Shown here one piece after another: positions 7,747 through 16,570 of a stretch of 64,000 nt of DNA (position 1 is its first letter; each line of letters starts with the position of its first letter). The stretch covers positions 310,240 through 374,239 of the forward strand of contig KL662192.1 in assembly GCA_000733415.1 (NCBI GenBank), written 5' to 3'. Position numbers and translations under genes: made by a program. Below the pieces are notes generated by a model that saw only the letters and a program-made list of their open reading frames with translations, was not told where the DNA came from and searched no databases. This DNA is from [Leptolyngbya] sp. JSC-1 (GTDB lineage: Bacteria; Cyanobacteriota; Cyanobacteriia; Elainellales; Elainellaceae).

Positions 7747-9144
7747 TCATCCCGCCAGTGGGAGCTTCACGTAGAAGTAGCTTCCTTCCCCCAGTTTGCT
7801 TTGTACGGTGATATTACCTTGATGGCGTTGGGCAATTGTTTTGGCGATCGCCAGCCCCAGCCCCGAACCCTCTTCGTATTGGCTACGGGCTTGGTCGGCT
7901 CGCCAAAAGCGATCAAAAATGTGCGGCAGTTGTTCAGGAGCAATGCCGATGCCCGTATCCTGAATCGTTACAAGGGCGTGAGTCCCAATTCGCTGTACTG
8001 ACACAATCACAGTTCCACCCGATGGCGTATATTGCAACGCATTGGTTAAGAGATTCATAAATAACTGCTGAAGCTGGGAGGCATCTCCATTGACCTCTAC
8101 ACCAGAAATCAATTGGGATTTCAGGGAAATCTGGGACTGCTCGGCGCGATCGCGGTAGAGATCCACCAAGTCTTCTAACAGTTCATCTAAGGCGATGCGT
8201 CGCCATCCGCTTTGATCTGGGGCTTGCCGATCCATGCGAGCCAACAGCAATAAATCATCAACCAATTGGCTCATTTGGGCTGAAGCCGTTGCAATGGAGA
8301 TTAGCTTTTCCACATCAGCCGGATGAACGCGCTCTGGATGACTCTGCATCACTGCAATCGATGCGCGAATGGCGGTGAGCGGGTTACGCAACTCATGAGA
8401 GGCATCTGAGGTAAACTGTTTCAATTGATCAAAACTTTGCACAACTGGCTTTAGTGACTCATGAGTGAGCCAGATTCCACCCAATGCAGCTAATCCTGAA
8501 ACGGTCAACACTCCAACAATTAAGCTCCACAGCAAGCGGCGCAGTTCCGCTTCCAATGTAAAGGTCGATTCAGTAACACGAACGTATCCTAGAATTTGAT
8601 CGGGGTTCATTGTAGAAACAGCGTAAGCAGGCTGAGTAAAGCTGCGAATATTACCCGCCTGGATCAATATCCCATGTTGAGGAATATCTGATGGGAGCGA
8701 GGTTTGTAAGAAAAGCCCCCCTTCACGCACCATTAATTGCTGCCGTTTATCGTACCATTCCACCCCTTGATGAGAGGCTAACAGAGGACTGACAACAATC
8801 TGCGAAGCGGATTCTGCCTGATACTTGCCCATCAGTTGAGACAGCGTGATTGGCACTGGCATTCCATCAGATCCAGTTGGAACATAGCCTTTGTATTCAT
8901 CCTCCGTTGTCAGCTCTTCATACTCATGCTGGATAATTTCTAGCGTCCCTGTAGAGGAAGCAGCAACCTGACGCAGATGAGCATCTAATTGTTGGTTGCG
9001 ATCGTGAGCAACCAAAAGATAAACAGCAGCAGAAAATGTTCCTAAAATTGCGGCAATGATTAGAAAATAAGAGAACAGCAGCCGATTTCGTAAATTATGA
9101 AATCGGCGGTTAGAGATTGGGGTTAAGTCGGTATCCCAGACCAT
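7747..9144 (-). CDS. Sensor histidine kinase (RppB/NrsS-like)
   Basis: About 465 residues: a first membrane helix (LLFSYFLIIAAILGTFSAAVYLLV), an extracytoplasmic sensor region of about 150 residues, and a second helix (LLWSLIVGVLTVSGLAALGGIWL). These are followed by the dimerisation/phosphoacceptor H-box (FTSDASHELRNPLTAIRAS) and a HATPase domain with N-box LLTNALQYTP and G-boxes DTGIGIAPEQ and GSGLGLAIA. The frame opens at a TTG at 9156 inside the regulator gene; the ATG at 9144 is preferred. The architecture and pairing resemble cyanobacterial RppA-RppB/NrsR-NrsS systems, some of which sense metals or redox. The ligand cannot be read from sequence; its neighbours suggest metal or envelope signals. 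Confidence 0.85.
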   Translation of the reverse strand: MVWDTDLTPISNRRFHNLRNRLLFSYFLIIAAILGTFSAAVYLLVAHDRNQQLDAHLRQVAASSTGTLEIIQHEYEELTTEDEYKGYVPTGSDGMPVPITLSQLMGKYQAESASQIVVSPLLASHQGVEWYDKRQQLMVREGGLFLQTSLPSDIPQHGILIQAGNIRSFTQPAYAVSTMNPDQILGYVRVTESTFTLEAELRRLLWSLIVGVLTVSGLAALGGIWLTHESLKPVVQSFDQLKQFTSDASHELRNPLTAIRASIAVMQSHPERVHPADVEKLISIATASAQMSQLVDDLLLLARMDRQAPDQSGWRRIALDELLEDLVDLYRDRAEQSQISLKSQLISGVEVNGDASQLQQLFMNLLTNALQYTPSGGTVIVSVQRIGTHALVTIQDTGIGIAPEQLPHIFDRFWRADQARSQYEEGSGLGLAIAKTIAQRHQGNITVQSKLGEGSYFYVKLPLAG

Positions 9145-9787
9145 AAACAGTCTCAATTAGATTAGGCGGCGCACCTGCGGCTTTGAGCTTTTGACGCAAG
9201 CTTCGCAGATGAACTTTAACAGTTTCCTCTCCAGGTATATCCTCAAATGCCCATACGCGCTCCAAAATTGCGCTACGACTGAGAACACGACTTCCATTTC
9301 GTAAGAATAGTTCTAGTAAAGCATATTCTTTAGGGGTCAAAATCAAGGGAGAATCATGATACATCACTAGACATTCATTTGCGTTCAATGTTAATTTTTC
9401 CCACTCCAAGATTGGTGAAAATGTGACATTGCCACGCCGCAGAAGTGCTCGAACTCTTGCCAGCAACTCTGGGAGGTCAAACGGTTTAATCACATAGTCG
9501 TCAGCCCCAACATCTAGCCCCAATACCTTGTCTGCACTGGCATCGCGCGAGGTCAGCATTAGAACTGGAGTTTTATTTCCACTTTGTCGCAGTTTTTTGC
9601 AGAGGCTAATCCCATCTAACTTTGGCAACATTAAGTCTAAAACAATCAAATCAAACGCACCTGTCTCAGCAAACGTCAAACCAAGCTCACCATCATCAGC
9701 CACTTCTACCACATAGTGCTGATCGCTCAAGGCTTCCGCGATCGCCTTTGTAATGCGAGAATCGTCCTCCACCAGCAGGATTTTCAT
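9110..9787 (-). CDS. OmpR/PhoB-family response regulator (RppA/NrsR-like)
   Basis: A 225-residue regulator starting at MKILLVEDD. The receiver domain carries the acidic pocket EDD, the phosphoacceptor Asp in DLIVLDLMLPKLDG, the Thr/Ser switch (VLMLTSRD) and the Lys in DYVIKPF. The C-terminal winged helix has LTPKEYALLELFLRNGSRVLSRS and the recognition-helix region VKVHLRSLRQKLK. It is followed by, and overlaps, the histidine kinase gene, a typical two-component operon. All downstream minus-strand genes to 5180 could be its targets or co-transcribed. Confidence 0.88.
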   Translation of the reverse strand: MKILLVEDDSRITKAIAEALSDQHYVVEVADDGELGLTFAETGAFDLIVLDLMLPKLDGISLCKKLRQSGNKTPVLMLTSRDASADKVLGLDVGADDYVIKPFDLPELLARVRALLRRGNVTFSPILEWEKLTLNANECLVMYHDSPLILTPKEYALLELFLRNGSRVLSRSAILERVWAFEDIPGEETVKVHLRSLRQKLKAAGAPPNLIETVYGLGYRLNPNL

Positions 9788-9879
9788 CCCTATTAACCAT
9801 CCAAACAAGTTGACCTTCTATCTAAAGTAGCGCCATTGGTGCTGCCATGACCATAAGACGACGTTGGATGATAAGGATT

Positions 9880-9986
9880 GACGAAGATAGGTTAAGCATC
9901 ACTATATCTGTCCTACTGTGGCTGGAACAGTTTTTTTGCCACAGTAGGACAGTCGCAGGCTCGCTTAACTTGAACTATCCTTCGTC
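9880..9986. terminator. Long nested inverted repeat, probable terminator or element
   Basis: An inner perfect 14-base inverted repeat (TGTCCTACTGTGGC at 9909-9922 and its complement at 9938-9951) encloses a loop with seven T. Outer arms GACGAAG/GTTAAGC (9880-9886, 9891-9897) are matched by complements at 9963-9969 and 9980-9986. The outer right arm runs into the 3' end of the acidic-tailed protein gene that ends at 9975. It probably terminates that gene's transcript ahead of the two-component operon. Confidence 0.6.
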
Positions 9987-11072
9987 ATCATCTAGGTCAT
10001 CATCATCGAAATCAAAGTCCTCATCGTCTAACTCTGCATCTGAGTCCTCCAAGTCATCTAGGAAATCTTCATCCTCCTCAATCGATTTGATTTTTCGTAG
10101 AGGTTTTGTAGAAGGTTTGGCATTCAAGACTTTACCAGTCGCACTATTCTTTTGAGGCGGCAATACCTCAACTTCAACCGCTTCTACCTCACCTGGCAAG
10201 GCAGGCAGGGATTGAGGTTCTGTGAATCCGGCGATCGCATCATGCTGCTGCCAGATCAGCGCCTTTGCCGTAGGAGTGCCCAAATAGAGGAGAGGCAGGG
10301 TTTCGATCGTCGGTTTGGTATATGCCACCGTCTTACAACAATCATGTTTGTTCTTGCCCTCCCCTTCCTTGATGGCTTTGAACTCCACCTCCAACACTCC
10401 CAAACTCCGCCATCGATCGTTCTTGCCGCTGAAAGGCACATTGAAGTAGTCAGCAAATGTTTTTTCCAGGGCACGGTAGAACTCCTCACGGGCTGACTTA
10501 AAGCTCCAGAGCGCAACGTTTTTAAATCGCACCACGATCGGCATGGTGTGCAGCGGCTGATTATCCTCATCCAGAAACAACAGCGCATGTTCTGAGCAAA
10601 CATCCATCGATTTCTTGTCCAGGCTATTGCGGTACTCATCGTAGAGTCCGACCACAGTGCCGCCCAGGTCTTCCACATCCGACTTGTAGCGAATGTATTC
10701 GGGCACAAATGCCAGCACGAGCAACCGGGCTTCCGTAGTCAAAAGACCCGTCACATCTTCAGTGAAAGTAACAGTCGTGAGGTCATCTTCATCCGGCATC
10801 GCCAGCCAGCCCGCCTTTTCCAACTGATCGATCGGAATCAGAATCCCGGCTGGCTTATCATTAACCACAATGCCGTAGGGCAACTGCGGTCGGCGCACCT
10901 GATTGTAGACATCGCTGAGTAGGTCTGTGTCAATCTCAAAGTCTTCTGGCTCCGTCCTGTCGGTTCGAGCCGCACGAGAGTTGGTTGCCGCAGTTGATTT
11001 TGGTGATTTGGGAGTAACCGTTTTAGCACCCGTTCTGGTAGAGCTATTTCTAGAGTTCGTTGGTTTAACCAT
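9975..11072 (-). CDS. DUF5895-like protein with acidic C-terminal tail
   Basis: A 365-residue protein with a basic Ser/Thr/Lys-rich disordered N-terminus (1-45), a folded core (about 50-265) and an extremely acidic tail (last 45 residues, mostly Asp and Glu). The core segments LLTTEARLLVLAF and LLFLDEDNQPLHTMPIVV resemble what I recall of the cyanobacterial DUF5895 family, whose function I do not know. An ordered core followed by an acidic tail is reminiscent of single-stranded DNA-binding proteins, whose tails recruit partners. On a replicon with its own replisome but no recognisable ssb in view, such a role is possible but speculative. It is divergently arranged with virD4. Confidence 0.6.
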   Translation of the reverse strand: MVKPTNSRNSSTRTGAKTVTPKSPKSTAATNSRAARTDRTEPEDFEIDTDLLSDVYNQVRRPQLPYGIVVNDKPAGILIPIDQLEKAGWLAMPDEDDLTTVTFTEDVTGLLTTEARLLVLAFVPEYIRYKSDVEDLGGTVVGLYDEYRNSLDKKSMDVCSEHALLFLDEDNQPLHTMPIVVRFKNVALWSFKSAREEFYRALEKTFADYFNVPFSGKNDRWRSLGVLEVEFKAIKEGEGKNKHDCCKTVAYTKPTIETLPLLYLGTPTAKALIWQQHDAIAGFTEPQSLPALPGEVEAVEVEVLPPQKNSATGKVLNAKPSTKPLRKIKSIEEDEDFLDDLEDSDAELDDEDFDFDDDDLDDDEG

Positions 11073-11285
11073 TGCAGTGCAGCCAAATGAATTATCCCAA
11101 CGCTGAGGCGTTAGCCTGAGACGCTATCTGAAACAGAATTTGGGTATTGAGCCTTTGGAGATCGCGAACTGACAAGTCAGCGCAAGCTATCGCATCGCCT
11201 CACCCCCTAAAAAAATGTCCAGGTAGCTGATCCACTAACCGACCTGCAATCGTTAGGATTTTCGCTAGAATCTTAGCCTTCTGCT

Positions 11286-13172
11286 ATGCCTCTCCCTTTG
11301 CCTACCCATTGGAACTCCCTTTCTGGCAGTAAGAGCAATACATCTATTGCTTTGATGCAGGTGCCATCCTACTCCCAACCACTGGCAGCGATCGACTTTG
11401 GCAAAATACTCCAGCAATACAACAATCCTCAAGGTTGGATGATGCTGGGTGGATTACTGGTCGTATTATTGCTGCTCCGCATCAGTGGATCGGGGAAAGG
11501 CAAAATTACGACGGGCAAGCTATGCAGCACTGCGGAGAAACTATCTGCAACCAGCCTGTCACTCAAACAGATTCGGGAACGCAAACACAATAAGGTAACG
11601 CTTTGGTCTGGCACACCTCGTTATTGGGCAAAAGGAGCATGGCGCGGGGTAATGACAACAATACAAACCACATTGGGAGCATCCCCAACGGTTTGGTTTC
11701 CCAGTTCTGAACGAGGTACATTGGTCATTGGCGCTCCTGGTTCTGGAAAAACTTATTCCACAATCGACCGAATGCTGGAAAGTGCTATGCAACAGGGCTT
11801 TCCGATTCTGCTCTATGACAAAAAGGGTGATCAGATGTGCCTCCATGCACCCCTGGCAGCGCGGTATGGGTATCAGGTCAGAGTCTTTGCACCCGGAGAA
11901 GCCTTCAGTGGCGTGATTAACCCGTTGGATTATATACGGGATGCGCGAGATGGAGTGATGGCAGGGGAGATCGGTAAAGTCATTAATCGCAACGCCAGAG
12001 AGGGGGATGGCGGGCGGAGCGATGAATTCTTCACCAAGGCAGGAGACTTGCTGGCAAAGGCTTTACTGCAACTGGTCAAAGGTTCTCGCTATCCTGATAT
12101 GGCAATGCTCTACGCCGTGTTGCGCCTGCCTAACTTAGTGCATCGAATCGATTATGCAGTGCAGTCCAAACAGTTGGATGAGTGGGTTGCTACCTCTTTT
12201 GTGCAATTTCTCAGTGCGAAGGATGCTGAAAAAACAATCTCTGGTATCCTAACAACTGCCGCAGGCACCTTCTCATCGTTCATTCAGGCAGACCTGCTCC
12301 GCGCCTTTATTGGCAAATCCACGATTCCAACTCGTTTGGAGGGACGAGAGCTTGTAGTATTCAAGCTGGATGATGAGCGTCGCAGTGTGGTAGGTCCACT
12401 GCTGGCTGCTGCAATTCACCTAATGATTGTGGGCAATCTCAGCACACCCCGCAAAGACCCGCTGATTATCTCTCTAGATGAGTTGCCCTCGATCAAGCTC
12501 GATCGCCTACCTCAGTGGATTAACGAATACCGTTCCAATGGAGCCTGCTTCATCCTGGGCATTCAAAGTTTGGATCAACTCTATGACATTTATGGAGACA
12601 AAATGGGGGCGGCGATCGCCTCTGCCTGTAGCACCCATGTCCTGTTCAATCCCGGCAATCATAAAACGGCTGAGGATTATTCAAAACGGTACGGTGAAAA
12701 AGAAGTGCTGATTAAGAATCGAACGACGGGGCGATCGCTCGGTGGACAAATGAGCCGCTCAATTAGTTGGAGTGAGAATCTGCAAAAAATGCCGGTGATC
12801 AGCGCCGATGAGATTCTAAAATTTCCTCAAGGCAAATGCGTGATCACCAGTCCTGGCTATAGTTCAGGTGGGCAGGCTTCAATTCCTTATCCGTTGATTA
12901 TTCCTGTTTCTAAGGCAGATGAGAAACGGGCAAAGGAAAGTGAAAGTCTATGGGAAGCACAAGTGAGAGCTGCTTTGGAAAGTCAAGTGACTCTGCCAAA
13001 CGTAGATGCATTAACGCAAGCTTTGTATGAACGGATTGAAGAAGCAGAGCGTATGCTGCCACTTCCCGATGAAGGAGAAGCATCAGCATCGTCATCAAAA
13101 AGTGGTGTTGAGACTGATGCACTCGATCATTTCCCTAAACGAACTTTTACGACACCGGGTTTGCAAGAATAG
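11286..13172 (+). CDS. virD4: Type IV coupling protein, VirD4/TraG/TraD family
   Basis: This 628-residue ATPase would link the DNA substrate to the conjugation channel. A hydrophobic segment near residues 45-62 (GWMMLGGLLVVLLLLRI) is the likely membrane anchor. Walker A is GAPGSGKT at 149-156; the Walker B strand is LIISLDELP with D398 and E399. The conserved TraG-like region after it (QSLDQLYDIYGD, then the CSTHVLFNPGNH segment) fits the family. The C-terminal 70 residues are charged and variable. It stands apart from the other T4SS genes (49-60 kb), a common layout. No relaxase gene is beside it. Confidence 0.9.
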   Translation: MPLPLPTHWNSLSGSKSNTSIALMQVPSYSQPLAAIDFGKILQQYNNPQGWMMLGGLLVVLLLLRISGSGKGKITTGKLCSTAEKLSATSLSLKQIRERKHNKVTLWSGTPRYWAKGAWRGVMTTIQTTLGASPTVWFPSSERGTLVIGAPGSGKTYSTIDRMLESAMQQGFPILLYDKKGDQMCLHAPLAARYGYQVRVFAPGEAFSGVINPLDYIRDARDGVMAGEIGKVINRNAREGDGGRSDEFFTKAGDLLAKALLQLVKGSRYPDMAMLYAVLRLPNLVHRIDYAVQSKQLDEWVATSFVQFLSAKDAEKTISGILTTAAGTFSSFIQADLLRAFIGKSTIPTRLEGRELVVFKLDDERRSVVGPLLAAAIHLMIVGNLSTPRKDPLIISLDELPSIKLDRLPQWINEYRSNGACFILGIQSLDQLYDIYGDKMGAAIASACSTHVLFNPGNHKTAEDYSKRYGEKEVLIKNRTTGRSLGGQMSRSISWSENLQKMPVISADEILKFPQGKCVITSPGYSSGGQASIPYPLIIPVSKADEKRAKESESLWEAQVRAALESQVTLPNVDALTQALYERIEEAERMLPLPDEGEASASSSKSGVETDALDHFPKRTFTTPGLQE

Positions 13173-13194
13173 CTCTGTTATCAAGACAAACATA

Positions 13195-13461
13195 TCAACG
13201 ATTTTGTCTACGATCCAAACTACGAATCTGCAATTCTTGCCACCAGGTTGTACTACGCTCTGTCAATCCTTCTAATCGATAAAGCCATTGATAGGACTGT
13301 CCTTCCGTTTGTACACACCACATTCCAACAACTGTTCCAACTTCCTTGGTTGTCCTGACTTTAACGATTTGGAAGAATGAGAATTCTGGCATTGGCACAG
13401 TTGGATGCAAGACTGGAATTGCACGCGTAGGATCGTTTAATTGAGGCGATCGCGTTGTCAT
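13195..13461 (-). CDS. Small conserved-looking hypothetical protein
   Basis: An 88-residue protein with an ATG at 13461. It has a compact beta-rich centre (FFQIVKVRT, GTVVGMWC, QSYQWLYRLEGL, TWWQELQI) resembling small SH3-like or DUF proteins of about 80 residues seen in cyanobacteria; I cannot name the family. It ends 22 bases from the virD4 stop on the opposite strand and is last of the minus-strand replication/repair run that begins with dnaX. Confidence 0.5.
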   Translation of the reverse strand: MTTRSPQLNDPTRAIPVLHPTVPMPEFSFFQIVKVRTTKEVGTVVGMWCVQTEGQSYQWLYRLEGLTERSTTWWQELQIRSLDRRQNR

Positions 13462-13522
13462 GAGTAAACACCTTGCATTATCTTAAATACAGAAATGGAT
13501 GTGAAATAGCGCTGATTCGTTG

Positions 13523-14173
13523 CTACAGAGGCACTTCTGGAATCGCATCTAAGTTCAGCAGCAGCGAATAATCAGTGTTCGTGTGGATTTCAGGCACTGG
13601 AAGGTTAGTAGGCTGGGTCAGGAGCTGCATTAACCACTGTTGCGTCTGATTCTGTTGCGTTTGATCCCACTGCAATCGGAGCTTTTGAGCTGGTAGAGAT
13701 GGATGAAGTGCCAAAACAATCAGGGATAACTTCTCTGGAGGAATGGCATAATGCACAGTCATTACCCAAAGTTTTACAGCATCTTGCCAGGTTGGTTTTG
13801 CAGAGCGAATCGCCCATTCATAAAGTCTGGGCATCCCTCGTCGAAGACCATAGTTAACCTGAACTTGAATAAAAATTGGAGTGTCCCCAGTCCTCAGAGG
13901 AGCAAGCATTGGCGCATCAATCCATAGTTTTTTCTTGTTTTGGAAAAGCTCTGGAAGCAGTTCTTGAGCTTCAGCGACCCATCGAGCAATCAATGGGTGG
14001 TTATTCAAAAGAGGTTGCACTGGCAGTCCCAGAAATAGCTGTTTCATCAACAACTGAAAGTTAGCTGGATCGGCTGGATCAAAGGCAAATTCTGATTCAT
14101 GAGTGCGTAATCCCAAAAGAGGCTGTTGATGTTGATGAACCTGATGCAGATCAGCTAGGGTAAAAAGTGCCAT
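13523..14173 (-). CDS. Hypothetical protein
   Basis: A 216-residue soluble protein, not recognised. The middle (KKLWIDAPMLAPLRTG..., PIFIQVQVNYGL, DAVKLWVMTVHYAIP) has alternating strand-helix character with an acidic residue and an IQVQ strand. That is faintly like PD-(D/E)xK nuclease cores, but key residues are not convincing, so no function is given. It lies between the RecA-associated small gene and the small protein at 13195 and is probably co-transcribed with them. Confidence 0.5.
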   Translation of the reverse strand: MALFTLADLHQVHQHQQPLLGLRTHESEFAFDPADPANFQLLMKQLFLGLPVQPLLNNHPLIARWVAEAQELLPELFQNKKKLWIDAPMLAPLRTGDTPIFIQVQVNYGLRRGMPRLYEWAIRSAKPTWQDAVKLWVMTVHYAIPPEKLSLIVLALHPSLPAQKLRLQWDQTQQNQTQQWLMQLLTQPTNLPVPEIHTNTDYSLLLNLDAIPEVPL

Positions 14174-14227
14174 AGGTAAGAAGGGATAACTATCTTACCT
14201 ATGCGGCGGTTGTCGCCGCTACAGTCT

Positions 14228-14467
14228 CTATCTAGGCAGTAGAGGCTCGGTTTGTTGGGCAGCCAGACTGGCTTTTAACAGCGTTTCCCAGGTGCGATCG
14301 TCCAGTTGTCCCATTGCTTGAATGCAAGCTGAAAATTGCTGCCACTTCTCTTGAGCATGTTGAAACTGTGGATCAAACCCGGTTACGTGACAGAAAGTGT
14401 CAAATCCGTTATCCCAGTAGAAGGTGCCAAGGGCTTTTCTGAGTTGATGAAATTGAGCAGGTTCCAT
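14228..14467 (-). CDS. Small hypothetical protein
   Basis: A 79-residue mostly helical protein rich in Gln, Trp and Phe (FHQLRKALGTFYWDNGFDTF...), starting at an ATG at 14467. There is no membrane segment and the family is not recognised. It follows recA on the same strand after about 190 bases that contain short palindromes, including AACCAC/GTGGTT at about 14570-14590. Confidence 0.45.
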   Translation of the reverse strand: MEPAQFHQLRKALGTFYWDNGFDTFCHVTGFDPQFQHAQEKWQQFSACIQAMGQLDDRTWETLLKASLAAQQTEPLLPR

Positions 14468-14655
14468 AAGTGTTGCTGAAAAGGATATCAGAACTGCCCC
14501 TTTACCCCGTTAGGGGAGGAAAAATACTGCCTGAATTCAGACAGCATTAACTGGCTCCAAATTTGAACCACAACGTCGTGGTTAGGGAAGTTGTCGTTTC
14601 TGTGGGAGATCGTGGTAATCCAGTTTCGGGTTGCGGTTGGCTTTGATTGAAATCA

Positions 14656-15534
14656 TCAGCGACACAGCAGCAAATCGCTCTCTACTTGCCCGTTGGTTGC
14701 AGCAAGCCCGTTGAGAGCATTGCCATTGAAGATGCCTTTGCCAAATATCATGTCAACTTCTGCCGCTCGAAAGGGTGGGGCAATCTTGTTCTTTGCCACT
14801 TTGACTTTGACCCGAATGCCGTATTCCTCACTCCCTCGCTTCAATGTCTGAATCCGGCGAGTATCCAATCGCAGTGAAGCGTAGTATTTGAGTGCATGAC
14901 CGCCTGTGGTTGTTTCAGGATTACCGTAAACTACACCAATCTTGAAACGCAGTTGATTCAGAAAAATCACGGTGCATTGACTATGTAGGCAATTCATTAA
15001 GCGCCGGAGGGCTTTGCTCATCAACCAGGCAATGGAAGTTGTTGGAAAATCACCCATATCGACTTGAAGTTCTGCCTCTGTAACCAATGCAGCCACGGAG
15101 TCCACCACAATCAGATCAACACTCTTAGAACGCACCAGTTGTTCAACTATTTCCATTGCCATCTCACCACTATCAGGTTGACTGACCAGCATTTGATCGC
15201 TAGCGACTCCGATCGCAGAGGCATAAAGTGGATCAAGGGCGTGTTCCATATCGACAAAGGCAGCGATGCCTCCGAGCTTTTGCATTTGGGCGATCGCTTG
15301 TAATGCCAGTGTGGTCTTGCCGCTACTCTCTGGTCCATAAATTTCGATAATGCGTCCTCTGGGATAGCCACCTCCTAATGCCAAATCCAGTTCAGTTGAG
15401 CCACTGGAGAAGGTTTTCACGTTCATATGACTGGCATCCCCCAGGCGCATGATGGAGCCATTGCCAAATTCTCGGTTGATCGTTGATAGGGTGTGCTCTA
15501 GATCCGATTTTCTGCTTACCAGTTTGTTAGCCAT
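14656..15534 (-). CDS. recA: RecA recombinase, short divergent version lacking the C-terminal domain
   Basis: A 292-residue RecA homologue starting at MANKLVSRKSDLEHTLSTI, the usual cyanobacterial beginning; the longer frame to 15687 is upstream sequence. The core is intact: Walker A GPESSGKTT (67-75), catalytic Glu97 in FVDMEHALDP, Walker B LIVVDSVAAL, and the L2 region GVVYGNPETTTGGHALK. Loop L1 is altered (VDMGDFPTTSIAWLM where most RecA have EIGDSHMGLAARMM). The protein stops soon after DMIFGKGI with a short unrelated tail, so the 50-60 residue C-terminal domain is missing. The chromosome presumably carries a standard recA. It is encoded downstream of the MrfA-like helicase and dnaX-holA. 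Confidence 0.88.
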   Translation of the reverse strand: MANKLVSRKSDLEHTLSTINREFGNGSIMRLGDASHMNVKTFSSGSTELDLALGGGYPRGRIIEIYGPESSGKTTLALQAIAQMQKLGGIAAFVDMEHALDPLYASAIGVASDQMLVSQPDSGEMAMEIVEQLVRSKSVDLIVVDSVAALVTEAELQVDMGDFPTTSIAWLMSKALRRLMNCLHSQCTVIFLNQLRFKIGVVYGNPETTTGGHALKYYASLRLDTRRIQTLKRGSEEYGIRVKVKVAKNKIAPPFRAAEVDMIFGKGIFNGNALNGLAATNGQVESDLLLCR

Positions 15535-15613
15535 CGTTCTCAAGAATGAACAACCGACCTCCATTTCTGAAGATCGGTGGATGTGCAGCGATAGCTGACG
15601 GTTGATCAGTTGA

Positions 15614-16570
15614 TCAGGAGCTAATTTCTGTCTCAGTCTGTGCCGTGGGTAAAGCGTTTTTCTCAACCAGAGGCTCTGCCAACGCATCTAACAACACTAA
15701 CCCCAGTTGCTTCAGCAAAGCCGTGTTGCCATCGGGACAACCATGTTGAATCAAGCACTTGGCGCAACCTGCATCACAATCACAGCCACGGGCGATCGCC
15801 GCAGCAGTACTCGAAAGTTCAGCCCTATGTTTGAATACGGCTTCAGAAGCCCCATTGCCGCCGTCGCTGGTGTCGTAGAAATAGCCTGCATAGTGGTTGC
15901 TACCTCCCGGTTCCTTAACCACCGAAAAGTTCACTTCTCTGGGGTCAACCCTGGCAAATAGTTGCAGCGATCGCAGGATTTGATGCCCAAAGCTGTGTAT
16001 GGCGATCAGGCTACTGGGATACTCCCATAATTGCTGATAGCCGGGTGGAATTGGCTGCCCACTGCGACTCAAGCTCGTTCTTGCTTCTCTAGCAAAGGTT
16101 TGGAGATAGTCTTGTGCAGTTGAGTCGATCGCCACTTTGACAATGGGGGCTGAAAATTGAGTGCGGTAGGGCTGCTCAAAACTTTCTTCAGACAGGGTCT
16201 TGATCAGCAGTGCCTTGCGGGTTGGCTTGATGCACAGTGGACAGCGGCGCTCGTCTGGTAACGGCTCTTTGTAGTTCAAACAGCGTCGGTTCAGACAAGT
16301 CTGTTCATAGAGCTGTGTCATCAAACTGTAACCGCTAGTGATGTGGCTGACTTGCCCATAGCTGAGTTCAAGCGTTAGAACGGCAGGTAAATCAGCACCC
16401 CCCTCCGCACGGGGAAATTTTAATGGTAAGGCAACCGGATTGGTTAAAACCTTCAGGCTGCCGGTTTCCGACTGAGTGAAGGCAACCGTGAACAGGGGAC
16501 TTTCCGGCACTTGTTTCAGAATTGCCTGCTTACTGGTCAAGTCGAGCGAGAGGCACTGATAGGTCAACAT
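15614..16570 (-). CDS. C-terminal part of MrfA-like helicase (DUF1998 zinc region), separated by a frameshift
   Basis: A 318-residue ORF equivalent to the C-terminal third of MrfA/YprA-type helicases. It has the zinc-binding cysteines (CDCDAGCAKCLIQHGCPD) and a second cysteine set (CLNRRCLNY...CPLC). Its ATG lies within the stop region of the helicase ORF. The same frame upstream of that ATG reads YPHAIYKRQDGDGQ, matching the conserved GAIY-type segment that joins the two parts in the full-length family. This points to a frameshift splitting one gene rather than a natural two-subunit enzyme, though reinitiation at the overlapping ATG could still make this fragment. Confidence 0.8.
   Translation of the reverse strand: MLTYQCLSLDLTSKQAILKQVPESPLFTVAFTQSETGSLKVLTNPVALPLKFPRAEGGADLPAVLTLELSYGQVSHITSGYSLMTQLYEQTCLNRRCLNYKEPLPDERRCPLCIKPTRKALLIKTLSEESFEQPYRTQFSAPIVKVAIDSTAQDYLQTFAREARTSLSRSGQPIPPGYQQLWEYPSSLIAIHSFGHQILRSLQLFARVDPREVNFSVVKEPGGSNHYAGYFYDTSDGGNGASEAVFKHRAELSSTAAAIARGCDCDAGCAKCLIQHGCPDGNTALLKQLGLVLLDALAEPLVEKNALPTAQTETEISS

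Noticed and set aside
9847..10155. Plus-strand Ser-rich ORF
   Set aside because: Antisense of the Asp/Glu tail of the protein at 9975-11072; poly-Ser arises from GAT/GAC codons.
13523..14173. PD-(D/E)xK nuclease
   Set aside because: Only a vague strand pattern; required acidic and Lys residues not in a convincing arrangement.
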